A stretch of 64,000 nucleotides of DNA from Anthracocystis setariae (lineage: Eukaryota; Basidiomycota; Ustilaginomycetes; Ustilaginales; Ustilaginaceae): the NCBI GenBank assembly GCA_928724745.1, contig CAKMXJ010000004.1:868001-932000 (forward strand), in the 5' to 3' direction. Below, one piece after another: positions 52,058 to 63,193 of this stretch. The notes below the pieces were generated by a model. It did not search any database, was not told the DNA's origin, and saw only the letters and a list, made by a program, of their open reading frames with translations. The first letter of the stretch is position 1. Each line of letters opens with the position of its first letter. Both the position numbers and the translations under genes were made by a program.

Positions 52058-54990
52058 GCAGGAGAGTGGAACCGACAGTAGCCGCGGGCGAGGGGAAGGG
52101 GAAAGCCAAGGGGCAGGCACGGACGAGCGAGCACGGAGCGAATGTGGGTGTGCAGGCAAGGCAAGTGTCACGAAATCGGCAAATGCTGGGTGCAAGGAGC
52201 ATGAAGAAGCCCAGAAAAGCGAGACTAGAATGGGTCGAGGATTGACTGTCATGAAGGATTGCTTCCATATACAGGTACAGTATGAACTTAGAGATGTGGA
52301 CTTGGGTGTGCAAAGAATGCAAGACTGGAATTGGCGGTAACAGCGGGTATCATTGGATAGACTCTGCTGTACTGTCTTGTTCAGTATGCAAGGAATCGTA
52401 TCGCCGGTGCAATCCACTCAAACCCAGTCGAGTAACAGTGTAAAGGTACAGTACTGTACTGTAGCAGCCTGGAAGCGCAAAGGAGGGCAGGGCGGCAAAC
52501 TGAAGCGTGGACTCGAGGGTACACCCACTTTGACAGGTGCAGCCAAAGTCAAGTCAAAAACTGGCAGAAGAGCTCGAAGCGGACAGCGGATGGGTACTGT
52601 AGCTTCGCTTGCGAGCCAAAGCAGAGCGGCGTTTCCGGGGTTCTGCTTCTGCATCTCAGCTGTAACCCAAAGATCGGCGCGACCACGGTCAGGCAACCAA
52701 AAGAGATTCATTTTCTGTTCAAATTCCCCGATCGCGCACGCAAAGCTAAATACTGTACACTGTAGCCAAAAAGGCGACCAGAAACGACAGGCGGCAACAC
52801 CAAGCACAGTTTGAATCGCCAGCATGGACGACGATTTGTCTCCGCTTTGAAGCTAGCATTAGCTGGTGCTGCTCGTGCAGCGGTTTAGGGCGGTCCCACG
52901 GCTGAAGGTTGGTTAGGTGCATGCATGGGGCTAGTGACTTGATCAAGGCAGGCTACAACTGCGCACCCGCACCCGCACCCGCAACCCTTTCGCGCCTCCT
53001 GCCCCCGTTCACCTCCTGTAACCAAAGCACATCCGTCCACCGCCGAAAGCGTGCAGAGACTGACTCTCTGAAGCTTTTATCAATTATTTATTGCAAATTT
53101 GCAATTACAGCGATCTTGAGAAAACCACTTTCCGCGTTACATTAGGCACACAGCATACATAGGCATGCCAACATTCTGTACTGTGCTGCGATTGATCTTC
53201 ATGACACTCTTGTCCATCGCATTGACTTGATATCTGTTAAGCTGTACTCGGCTCGTTGTTGTGTAGGAAAACAGTTAGTACATTGCGTTTGGTGAATGGG
53301 TTTGAATGCTTGCCGCTGGCGATTTCTAGCGATCGAAACCGCACCTCGGGACAGCTGAGTGTGCCCGAATTGCGTTTCGGGCACCACAATCAATTCGACC
53401 CAATTACAGCCTTCCGCGCACCCTTTCCAAATTTGAGCCGCTCCTCTGCCACAACAACAACAACAACAACAGCAACAGCACGACCGCCGAAACACCTCCC
53501 TCACCAACGCTGTTTTCCGCTTCAAGATGAGCTTGCGACAAGATCAGATACAAACATGTCGTTGCAGCTGTCGAGAATGTTGTAGCTTGCCTCGATAAGC
53601 AGACAGGCCCGGTCCGGTCGGCGCGTGCCAAACCAGGTCGAGTCGTTTTTCAAATTCGCATTTGGTTATGCATACCATCACGATCATGAAATTTGGCCAT
53701 CCGTCGGCCCTAGCCGCTCATGCTTTGCCCAGTCTCTTGCCGTCGACAGTACAGTAGAGTACGAAACGTGACAGTATTGCCGCACGATACATACGATCCT
53801 CGGCAATCTGCATCCCAACATCCGGTTCAGAATCAGAATCAGAATCGTGGTTGTACGCTATCCGAATGCAAACTTACGACCAAATTCTGGTCCAGAGCGA
53901 GGCTAGTCTGCATTTCGAGACCTCCGAGTAAAATGCCTTCCCGCTTATCATTTGCAGATTGATGATACCAAGTTCCATTTCGTGCTCGCCATCTGCGTTT
54001 TTTGAAATAATGTCTTTTTTTTTCCAATTCAGTGCTCACACGGCAGTGTATGCAACTAGCGTATTCCTCTTGCAGCAATGTTCCACTCGATGTTACAGTT
54101 ACCATGCTTTGTTTTATAATACGGTCATATCAGTATCCAAGTGTACACACTCATTTTGGTCTCATCTTTCACTCTTCGAGCTTTCTGATGCATCTTTTCC
54201 AAACCCAGATCAATCTTGGCAAATTGTTTGTCACTGTCAGAAACGGGGAAAAGGATTGCCAGTCTCCGATCGAGAGAAAACGCTGGTACAGTACAGAACT
54301 TGTGTCCTCGCTGTAGACGCTGCAGCTGAGTTTCACCCTGCCGGCCTGCAACGCTGAGATTTCGGACGTGCCAGTGTCCACCCTCGATCCTTTGCAGCCT
54401 TGTGCAGTCCTTCTACATTTTGCGGTTACAGTACTCGCATCGACAGCTCCTTCCGCACAACCTCACCTAACCTTGTTGTACCTTGGCTTCCATTCATGCA
54501 GGTTTCAGCGCAAGCGTGCGAATGATGGTCCACCGCTTCATGCTTACCAATTTTAACACCTGGACTCATTCATCGTTGACAGAATGAGGGTTCGACCGTC
54601 CCAGTATCGTAACGTAACTGCTTGCATACATTCAGAGCTTGTAGTAGTTGCAGAACATCAGGCGTACATGCCACGACAAGCGAGCTGGCGGACACTGATT
54701 GAGCCGAATTCGCAATAATAATGATACTGTACGCATGACTGAAGTGGACTACCAGCGAAGGAGAGATCAAGACCCAGCAAGCGAGGCGTGTGCAGTCGAA
54801 TCGACTTGTCTCGGCCCTTTTCCATCCCACCTTCGGCTGTAGATCGGCAAAACATGAAAGGTTCCAAAACGACAGCTGAAGACGATCGACGGACAACGAT
54901 GAGCAAAGTCTATGCTAGCGGTAGGCTCCCTTGCTTTTGGTCAGTTCATCGTCGACGGTTGCTGGTCATTGATTTGCCGCCGTCCTCCTC

Positions 54991-55710
54991 ATGGGTCGGT
55001 GGAAGCAATGGTATCGGGACAGAAAAGCGAGCTCTAAATTCAATCATCACGCGGCCAAGCGTGGTTGGACTCCGACTGAAGCGCTCGATCTTCCCTGTCC
55101 ATCATCTAGGAATGCTCTGCCTATCTGTGCGCATCTCCTTCTCTCTGTTGCTTCAAAGACTTTGTGCTTAGACTTGGCGTATTGCGGCACCCCAACCCAA
55201 CAGCACATTGAGCCAAGCGGCGGCTTGCGGGCTGCGAAATTTTGGCAACGCGTCGCAGCTACGGCTACTAACTACTGCCTTGTGCTGGACCTACGATTTG
55301 GTTTCAGATACCGCTGCATCGAGGCTCGGAGACGGACGCCAACAGGAGTAATTGTTGTGTTGAATTTTCGAGCTGGAAAGCCAGTTTGGCAAACGAAGAC
55401 CTTGGTGCCCATCCGCGCAACATCGACCCTCTTTGCGACTACAGCAGACGACTTCAAACCTCCATTGTCTGAAGCAAGATTTAATCGCTTCGACCTCGCG
55501 AAACCAAGTGCTGATGTCGGAGTCGAAAGGTTAAAGCTCGCCGAGCTCAAGATGAATTTGTGCCTCTTGCCAGAGATCGAATCAAGTCAGGCTCGGCGTT
55601 ATGGTCGTCATAGAGCATATCGAGCTGTGCGTATGCAAGCCAACCTTATTCGCTCGATGCCCTCCATAAGCCGTCAGATTAAGACTGAACTGGACAGTCC
55701 CTCGTCTTGA
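54991..55710 (+). CDS. hypothetical ORF in gene-poor region
   Basis: 239 codons from an ATG to a TGA, the longest frame of the 51.5-61 kb stretch. I recognise no family, signal peptide or membrane helix. The product is basic, with Arg/Ala-rich segments. It is long for a chance frame, but codon use lacks the clear third-position preference of the neighbouring real genes. It could be a young gene, a degraded gene or chance. Confidence 0.25.
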   Translation: MGRWKQWYRDRKASSKFNHHAAKRGWTPTEALDLPCPSSRNALPICAHLLLSVASKTLCLDLAYCGTPTQQHIEPSGGLRAAKFWQRVAATATNYCLVLDLRFGFRYRCIEARRRTPTGVIVVLNFRAGKPVWQTKTLVPIRATSTLFATTADDFKPPLSEARFNRFDLAKPSADVGVERLKLAELKMNLCLLPEIESSQARRYGRHRAYRAVRMQANLIRSMPSISRQIKTELDSPSS

Positions 55711-55890
55711 TCACTCCAGCAGGAATGGATTATATAGGTACATATACCGAGAACACTTGGGTGTGTGCATTGTTCGAATGTTCTCTTTACCGTCTGACTC
55801 GGCGTTGACAATGAATCAGTCGTCATCGCGCACGACCGAGTAGGCACAGCGAGGCGAGACAGCGATGGTAGTGATCGTAGCATGAGGGCC

Positions 55891-55912
55891 TTTTTTTTTT
55901 TTTTTTTTTTTT
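55891..55912. repeat. poly-T tract (22 bases)
   Basis: An uninterrupted T22 in non-coding DNA. Confidence 0.95.
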
Positions 55913-56989
55913 CTCCGCGCTGACGCTCAAATTCAAGAATCGGACATGCTCTTTCTCTTTATTGGACTTGGCACGTCCTGCCATTCCTCCTGATGCATGC
56001 GAACTGTTGCGATCCGGTCTTCATTCTCGAACTCAATCCTTGGAGCATCTGGTTGTCGCTAGAGAGTGACCTTGTCACGAGAACCGATTCCGATGTCGTC
56101 ACATGGCCGAGCGTATGATCGGCAGGGGGTGGCTGTGACCCAGGAAGCCATATGTTGACTTACTCGCTTGTTTGCTTGCTGGCGAGAGAGGAGGTCAGTC
56201 AGGGATATGCACTCCTCATTCCAGTCGCTGATCGGTCGATCCGATTTCACATTGGCGAGCTGCAGTTGGCCTTTTCATTTTCGAATCTTGTACTTCACTG
56301 TAACCTGGACGGGTCCGGAAAACATTCAAATCGTCGATTTACGCGACTACAACACTCAGGACGCGTCCAAGTTTTGACGTGACGTGACGTGAGGCCCAAG
56401 TGCCTGAATTCTCTCTCTCTCAAAAATGGAATGCGGGCTTGAGCCAGTTTCAAGAGTGTGCTTGTCTCGGGCAATGTCACACCTCTCGGGTCGTGGACGG
56501 AAGAGCAACTTTGTTAGATCCGTGACCATACCGACGGCGAGTCTCTGCGCTATGTTCTAGATCAAGATACCCAATTATATACACACACACACACCACACA
56601 ATGATGTTGTTCATCTGAGGCTTCATCTGTCATATCCAATGCCATTGAATTAATACAAACAACATCGCTGAATCGCCCCGAGACATATTATGGGTGATGG
56701 GGATTATCCTACCGAGGGCCAAATGGCACGCTGTACAGTACTGTACTGTACAATTCGTGCCAGCGCCAAAATGCGGGGTAATTTTTTCAGGAACCCAACT
56801 TCATTCGCGTTGTCTCGTTTCCGGACGAAATCGCCAAATTGCCGCCACTGTGACACTGTAAAGTATCGAACAGTGATCTTCTGCAAAGGTCTGGACCTCT
56901 TGCAGCTTTCATGCGACGGCCATCCCGCTTTAAAGCTGCTTCTTCTTACTGTAGTTCTTGCTCATATATTTTCCATGCCTACTGTACCG

Positions 56990-57133
56990 TGCTGTACTGT
57001 ACCGTGCTGTACTGTGTTGTGTTGTGTTGTGTTGTGTTGTGTTGTGTTGTGTTGTGTTGTGTTGTGTTGTGTTGTGTTGTGTTGTGTTGTGTTGTGTTGT
57101 GTTGTGTTGTGTTGTGTTGTGTTGTGTTGTGCT
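56990..57133. repeat. pentanucleotide array: CTGTA/CCGTG units grading into (GTGTT)n
   Basis: Units CTGTA, CCGTG, CTGTA, CTGTA, CCGTG, CTGTA and CTGTG pass in register into about 23 perfect GTGTT (TTGTG) copies from about 57014 to 57130, ending in GTGCTG. The array is open in all plus frames but is not believed to be coding. Confidence 0.95.
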
Positions 57134-58428
57134 GAGCTCGGTTAGACTGGATCGGATGTAGGCTGGAGAGTGGCAAGATGGGTGGCGCGACCTTTGAATT
57201 GCTAGGCGAGGTTATTCAAGTCACAAGTGCGGGCGCGCATTTGTGCCACAAATGGCTGCACACGTCCACTACTCTACTATTTATTTGTATACCGACCCGC
57301 GTCTGATCTTTTCCTCGTCTGACATATTTGGCTCAACCTCGCAGCGAGTGAGATGCTCTTACCTATCCCCCCGAATCGAAATCCGTACTGTTCATCGGTC
57401 AGCGCATATCCGCTGAAGAGCATGGCAGACTGAACGTCGCAGCCGCCGGCAACGCATTGACAGCGGCGACTCGAGTGAGTGTAGAGAACGCGCCTCTGGC
57501 GCCTTGAGAATCTACGCAAGGCTCGCAAGGGGATTGGACCAAGCGTTTAAGACTTCGCACATCTACAGTAGTGCCGTTTACAGGCTAGGTGTAGCCAGGG
57601 GAAACTCGATGTTGATCCAACTGCTGCTGCTTCTGCTGCTGTTGCTGCAGTGCGCAATGTCGAGGTTGTGGGAAATGGTTCCGAGAGGCGCGTAAAAAGG
57701 AAAGAGAAGGAGGCGTGGTTCGGAGGCAAACGCGGGGAAGTGCAGACGCATAGCCGAGTCGGACCACCTCTTGAAATTCAGAGACAGTACCTTACGCACC
57801 ACCGCACCTGGTAGCAGAAGCATTTGCACTGTTGTCATCGTGTGAGAGTGTGGCAAGATTTGCTCGTGAGGCGCACTCATCGAGCTGAAGGAAGGTTCCG
57901 AAACATCCAGAAACTCGAAATTGAGGATGGTCCTCGGGAACGAGTCCAAAATGTAGACTGCACCGGGTACATCGATATTCGAGCTCGGAACAGGTTACTC
58001 TGCCAGGCCGGATGGTGTTGCTCATCGTCTCTAGGATCGTATCTGCCGTTGAGTCTGCAATTGCCCCTTAGGATTGAAACGATGGATGTCGATAATGCCG
58101 AGATGCATAGCAAGCTCGAGTTGTCTGCTTCATCCAAGCTTGGACTCCGGATTGCGACCTCATATTGGACCGGAAAGCCGCCGGAATATCCTCTTGTAAA
58201 CACCACCCCGGCGCATGTCCCCAACGATGGGCCTGTTAGAGCTGAACATGAGTAGAGCTCGAGTCTGGACAGACCATGTCTGGGTGATCTCGGTGAGCGG
58301 GTCACGGTCTGTCCGGTGGACGCCGAGAAGCCAACGCCTTCTGGAGAAACCCCTTCACATTCTTGGCTGTCGCGACGCTATCAGCCGCCAGCTATCCCTT
58401 CGCCAGGTCTGCAGTCTAGCCCCATGAC

Positions 58429-58434
<6 letters not shown>

Positions 58435-58465
<31 letters not shown>
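58435..58465. repeat. poly-T tract (31 bases)
   Basis: An uninterrupted T31. On the minus strand it would be an A tail, but no retroelement body is recognisable next to it. Confidence 0.95.
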
Positions 58466-58466
<1 letters not shown>

Positions 58467-59866
58467 GTATTATGCACCTCTTTTCCTGGCAACGAGAAGC
58501 ACGTGTCCGTTCCTCGCCTCGAGCGACAACAGCGTCCGTCAGCAGGCGTGGCAACACAAGCCTAGCGGCTGGACTGTATCCACTGTATTACTGGACCTCT
58601 CAATTGTTACGTGGGCTTGGGGGCCGGTGGGTTGCGAGTGTGGAGTAAAATTTCATTCGATTGCGCCGTATCTACCCCTTCCTCTATCTGTCTCTGTCTC
58701 TGCCGGCGACCGCTTTCACCAGCACTCACCGCCGTACTCCGCGCATTCATAAGCCCGGCACTGTACCGGTACTTCACCTTTCCGTCTTGAAGGATACATC
58801 CGCAGCTGGGCGGAATGGAAGCTGCCGACGAGGCTTGAGCCAACGATTTTCAAGCGGAGACTCGAAGTTTAACCTTTTCTTTTTTCCTTCTCAGTTTCAG
58901 CAGGATTGAAAAAAAAAGGTTTGGCGGTTTTGCATCCTCGCTCAGAAAGAATTCGAAATTTCAATATAGCGTGGGTGCGGTGTGGCTGGCTGGCTGGCTG
59001 GCTGCAATGCAAGCACGATTTGAGCGCTTCGCCGAGGTGGTGACAACAGCGCATGGCGGCAGAACTGGTGCTTCCGCGAGATGGAATGCATCCACGACAG
59101 GTGCAGCATGCACTTTATCGACCTCAGGAACCGGTCATCTTGAAACGAATCCCCCCCGGCCCGGAGAGACGCAATGGTCACCGTCGGTCTCAACCTCGTA
59201 CAGCTACCATCGTCGATCGCAATCATCATTCCGAGCCGCCCCGTCCCCTCCCCCACTTGGCCCGCATGGTAAATTTCTGGGACCACGAAGTGTACGCTTC
59301 GATTGTAGGTAGTTGCGCGAGAGATGCGAATGCAGAAGAAAGCGGCCACAGTAAAGCGCCAGACCAACACCTACACCTGCAAAACCCAACAGCAATGCCC
59401 CCCGCCACCCAGCCTACACTCCCTCGCAGCTTCCATCTTCCTCCATGCTCTGATTGAACCGCTGCTATACATCCGCAACTTGGTAATTGAACTCTAATCG
59501 ATGCACCGTTCCGGCTGGGCCATCACCAACACTGCAGAGAAAGTGAGCCTAACGGTCACCATCTTGATCATTTTGATAGCCGAGGTGCGTACAGCTTCGC
59601 TTTTTGAGTCCTGGCTCCGCTGCATTTTGGAACTCGCCTGGGCATCCCGGTTTCACCGCCACCCTTGCATTGCATAACTGGTGGTCTTCCTCGAGTGCAT
59701 CTGGATTGCCCCTATCAGCGAGTGACGAGTTCCGGATAGGCATCAGATGCGCACAATTAAGCTGTCATCCCTTGTCCAATGCACAATTTGCGCAGGCATG
59801 TTAACCAGAACCCCCGCGTGTGATTTGCAACAGGTCTTTATAGATAGCTGTTGAGGAGGCGTTGTC

Positions 59867-59984
59867 ATCTGCGGCCATAGAACCTTGAAAGCACCGCATC
59901 CCGTCCGATCTGCGAACTTAAGCAAGGTATCGCCTAGTCAGTACTGCGGTGGGGGACCACGCGGGAATCCTAGGTGCTGCAGTT
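59867..59984 (+). rRNA. 5S ribosomal RNA
   Basis: 118 nt with the basidiomycete-type 5S sequence: GGCCATAG, GAAAGCACCGCATCCCGTCC, GATCTGCGAACTTAAGC and GGGGGACCACGCGGGAATCC. Helix I closes (CTGCGGC at 59869-59875 with GTGCTGCAG at 59974-59982, one G-U pair). The helix III strands ACCTTG (59882-59887) and CAAGGT (59923-59928) are perfectly complementary. A TTTT pol III stop begins at 59983, with more T runs to 60006. It is a single dispersed copy on the plus strand, not within an rDNA unit. Confidence 0.95.
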
Positions 59985-60006
59985 TTATTTATTTTTTTTT
60001 TTTTTT
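59983..60006 (+). terminator. RNA polymerase III T-run terminator of 5S gene
   Basis: TTTT at 59983-59986, then ATTTA and a T15 run at 59992-60006 as back-up. Confidence 0.8.
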
Positions 60007-61167
60007 CGGCGACACCAAAATGAACTACCGACCATATGTGACAGGCGATACAGGAGTAGGACTACGGATGTTACGGAGTCACTGTCGAGAAGAAGCGCCC
60101 GGCTGACTGGGGCTGAAGGCTAGACTGTTGGCAGCGGTGGATGGAGTCGGAAGGATGGAACTTAAGGGCGTGGATCCGACTGCAAGGGGAGCAGGGGCGC
60201 GCCCTTTTTTTTAATCTCGTCTTACCGAGGCGTGACGGCTAGTCACATCCGCTCGTCCCCACGTCTGGTAATTTGTCGACGTTGTCCCTCAAACTTTCCC
60301 CCCGGAAAGGAATAGATCGCATCGCATCGACTGGACATGTCGCCAATCTATGCTATTATTGCTATCCCCAGCATGTGGCTTGATCTTCGTTGGGTCAAAG
60401 CATCATCCTTGTGCAGAAAGTGGATCGGTAATGTGCCGCCTCGTGCCAAATTTGGGCAAAATTGAGTCTTGGCTCTCGCATATTCCTGACAGTATGATCC
60501 TTCAGCTTGTTTAGCTCTTGACATCATAGGAGGGACTTGGTATCCAATGAGCTTCGTCAGAGATGGTGGCTTACCTGTTGCTTGGGCAGGTGATGGCATG
60601 TGGGTCAAGCCACCGTTAGGCAAACGAGCGCACATGCCATGACAAGGTCCCGCTTTCTCCCTTTCTCTCCCTATGCGAGCTGAGTTTTTGTCGCCAGTCC
60701 TGAGGATATCACAACGAGGCAAGGGGACCGCATACGATACTACCATGTCCTACCTGCTAAAGAGAGCATTGCAGACCAGACCGAATGAGAGTATCGCTAG
60801 GAGTTGGACGTGGTTGACCGCCTTCAGGATGATTATACTGTTAGACCCTTTTCCTGCACAACGCCCAATGTCTTCCCATGTTTGCAGTCTGTTTCTAACA
60901 AACCGAGAAAGGCAAGCTTTTTCGCACGAAATGAATTCTGACGCGCATCAACGGATCCGAGTTTTTGAGAATTGATTGGTAATGAGATGGTGCCCACTAC
61001 TACACTGTTCTCTCCGCCGTTTTTGCAGCTGCAGCTCGCCCACACAGTTGCCAAGTTGAGCTCAGCATCACACATCCCATCGTCGTCCCTTTCATCGCCA
61101 CCACTATCGCATAGCGAGTCCACCACTTCTTTGCAACCACCAAGAAGCAAAACAGATTGTCGACAAG
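60007..61167. other. 1.2-kb gap between 5S gene and NDUFS7
   Basis: No supported gene. A 132-codon minus frame (60348-60746) has no recognisable domain. An inverted CCAAT box is at 60975-60979, about 190 bp before the NDUFS7 start; HAP/NF-Y sites are usual for respiratory genes, so this is a plausible but unproven promoter element. Confidence 0.4.
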
Positions 61168-62164
61168 ATGGCTGCTCTCCGTTCGCTCTCTCGAGTCGGT
61201 AAGTGTCAGTTCTAAGCTTCAACGATGGTGCAAACAACACTGCGCCACCAGACAATCTTAAAAAATGTGTTTTTTATACTGATCATCCTTCCTCTGCGTC
61301 TCATTTTGACATTCTCACCAACACTACTTCGACCACTGCGTTATTTGGACGTTACTGCTGCCTCTACCGACCGACACTCGATCGACTCAACGTTGCAATC
61401 TCTCCCGACAATGATACTGGCACGCACTCCACATTCGACTACTTGCATCACCCATAGGCCTCAGCGGCAAGCCCACCATGGCTCTGACTCGTTCATTCCA
61501 GACCTCGACCATCCAGTCGGTTCCTAAAGTGGCTGCCGCCATCAACGTCACAGCCGGACCTTCCTCTAACCGCGCCTCGACTCGTTCCATCTCCTCGTCG
61601 GCGCCCACTAAGAACGCTGGACCTGACGGCCCTGTCCCACTGATGGCTGTTGCCAACCGAGGCTCGAACCAGCTTTCGCTGGAAACGCCCAAGAATGGCG
61701 TTGAATACGTGCTCTCCTCGATGGATAAGATGGCGAACTGGGCACGTCAGTCGTCGTTCTGGCCGATGACGTTCGGACTGGCATGCTGTGCCGTCGAGAT
61801 GATGCACGTCGCCACGGCGCGTTACGACCAGGATCGTCTGGGTGTGGTTTTCCGTGCGTCACCTCGTCAGTCGGACTGCATGATCGTGGCGGGTACGCTG
61901 ACGAACAAGATGGCACCGGCATTGAGGAAGGTGTACGACCAGATGCCCGAGCCGCGATGGGTGATCTCGATGGGATCGTGTGCCAACGGCGGTGGTTACT
62001 ACCACTACTCGTACTCGGTGGTTAGGGGTTGCGATAGGATTGTGCCTGTGGATTTGTATGTGCCCGGTTGCCCACCGACGGCCGAGGCTCTGCTGTACGG
62101 CTTCCTGCAGCTGCACAGGAAGATCAGGAGGAGCAGGAAGGCTACCCTTTGGTACCGCAGGTAA
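61168..62164 (+). CDS. NDUFS7: NADH:ubiquinone oxidoreductase (complex I) PSST/20-kDa subunit
   Basis: Two exons, 61168-61198 (31 nt) and 61458-62164, give 245 aa. The 259-bp intron (GTAAGT...catag) is the longest in the window. Splicing gives [20 protein letters not shown], a mitochondrial presequence; exon 2 alone could also start at an in-frame ATG encoding MALTRSF, so the first exon might be missed by a simple ORF search. The N2 [4Fe-4S] cluster ligands are present: the adjacent cysteines in [10 protein letters not shown], the cysteine in MGSCANGGG and that in [12 protein letters not shown]. The subunit passes electrons to ubiquinone at the end of the peripheral arm of complex I. Confidence 0.96.
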
Positions 62165-62386
62165 TAGCCTACCTACACAGCGATGCCATGATTCTAGACT
62201 CTTGAAATTGCTTTTGTAACACAGTCAGTCAGTCGTCTTGTTTAGCTTGGCAATTCCAGCTTTTGGTTTTCCAAACTCGACACGTCCGAACGGCATCGCG
62301 GTTTGCGTGTTTAGGACTCTTGGTCGCACGCACAGCGTAGCCAAAGTTGGAAGCAAACATGGGATGCGGGATAGGTTTGAGCATTG

Positions 62387-63193
62387 CTAACCAAACCACT
62401 TGTAGATGTAGTAGAAGCACACGAGGGTGAAAATTGCGCCTAGGGCAAAGATGATGTTATCCTGGGTACTTCTTCGTTCGATGTAACCGATGACGTCTCT
62501 ACTGAGACCGAGGGTGTTGGCGGCGTCTCTCAATCTTTTTTGCGTTCCCTTGAGGATGCCTCTTTGTTCGACGAGGTTGCCAAACACTTCTCTGCCCTGG
62601 GCGATGAAGGCGTCGAGTTGTGCTTCGGTGTTTTGGATGAACGAGTGTTCTCTCAATGCATGTGATTCTCTGGCGGAGAAACCGGATGTGGTTGCGCCGC
62701 CTCCGAACATGGCGGCAGCGCTGTCGTTCATCTTGTATGCGGCTAGCGGGTCGGGTTGAGGCGCCGAATTGCGCGCATGGAGCGAGAAGGGCGATTCGGC
62801 AATGGCAGATACTCGACGATTGGTGGCATTGTTGGCGGAGCCGAAATGGGTGTTTGTAGGGGAGCGCAGCGTAGATGCCGCACCGTTGGAGCCGATGGCG
62901 TTGGGGTTGGCGAGAGAGCCTTTGGATTTTAATCTTGCCAGTTGGGATTGGAGTTCAGCATAGTCGGTGCGGAATTTGGAGACGCGAGTGAGGGCCTTTT
63001 CTTGTTTGGATTGGATGAGCTCCTTCTTTGCCAGGTTCTCGTATTCGTCGATGGTTCGTTCGAGATTGGAGAGCGAGACTGTGACGGGACCAAATGCAGT
63101 GGAAGGGGCAGTGCCGGCTTCGGAATCGATGCGCGAGATATCGGATTGGATGGATGAGAACTGCCGCAAGGCTTGATTGTACAGCGAGTTCAT
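62387..63193 (-). CDS. BOS1: ER-Golgi Qb-SNARE Bos1/membrin
   Basis: A single exon of 268 aa starting MNSLYNQALRQ, very like yeast Bos1. Order: N-terminal helical domain (residues 1-100), a low-complexity Asn/Ala/Ser linker, a SNARE helix (about 170-248, with LKGTQKRLRDAANTLGLS and IGYIERR) and a C-terminal transmembrane anchor (IIFALGAIFTLVCFYYIYK) with two residues beyond. The SNARE sequence fits Bos1/GOSR2 better than Gos1. It acts in fusion of COPII vesicles with the Golgi. It is convergent with NDUFS7 (222 bp) and divergent from the methyltransferase gene. Confidence 0.92.
   Translation of the reverse strand: MNSLYNQALRQFSSIQSDISRIDSEAGTAPSTAFGPVTVSLSNLERTIDEYENLAKKELIQSKQEKALTRVSKFRTDYAELQSQLARLKSKGSLANPNAIGSNGAASTLRSPTNTHFGSANNATNRRVSAIAESPFSLHARNSAPQPDPLAAYKMNDSAAAMFGGGATTSGFSARESHALREHSFIQNTEAQLDAFIAQGREVFGNLVEQRGILKGTQKRLRDAANTLGLSRDVIGYIERRSTQDNIIFALGAIFTLVCFYYIYKWFG

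Larger units (their letters stand above)
51510..59866. other. 8.4-kb stretch without a recognisable gene
   Basis: From the kinase leader to the 5S gene I find no coding region matching a known family. Frames here are short, cysteine/serine/arginine-rich and often overlap on both strands. Visible structure: (GA)n at about 52020-52053, (CAA)n at about 53452-53475, TGACG repeats at 56380-56396, T22 at 55891-55912, T31 at 58435-58465, (GGCT)n at about 58983-59004, the GTGTT array, and a high density of TACTG/TACAG words. No LTR, reverse transcriptase or transposase remnant could be recognised by eye. Confidence 0.5.

Noticed and set aside
56958..57161. Cys/Val/Leu-rich frame through the GTGTT array
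   Set aside because: All plus frames are open only because the repeat has no stop; not a protein.
57824..58305. Overlapping 142-143-codon frames on both strands
   Set aside because: Neither frame resembles a protein family and neither shows third-position preference.
60348..60746. 132-codon minus frame between 5S and NDUFS7
   Set aside because: No domain, no codon preference; considered as a transposon remnant but no signature could be shown.
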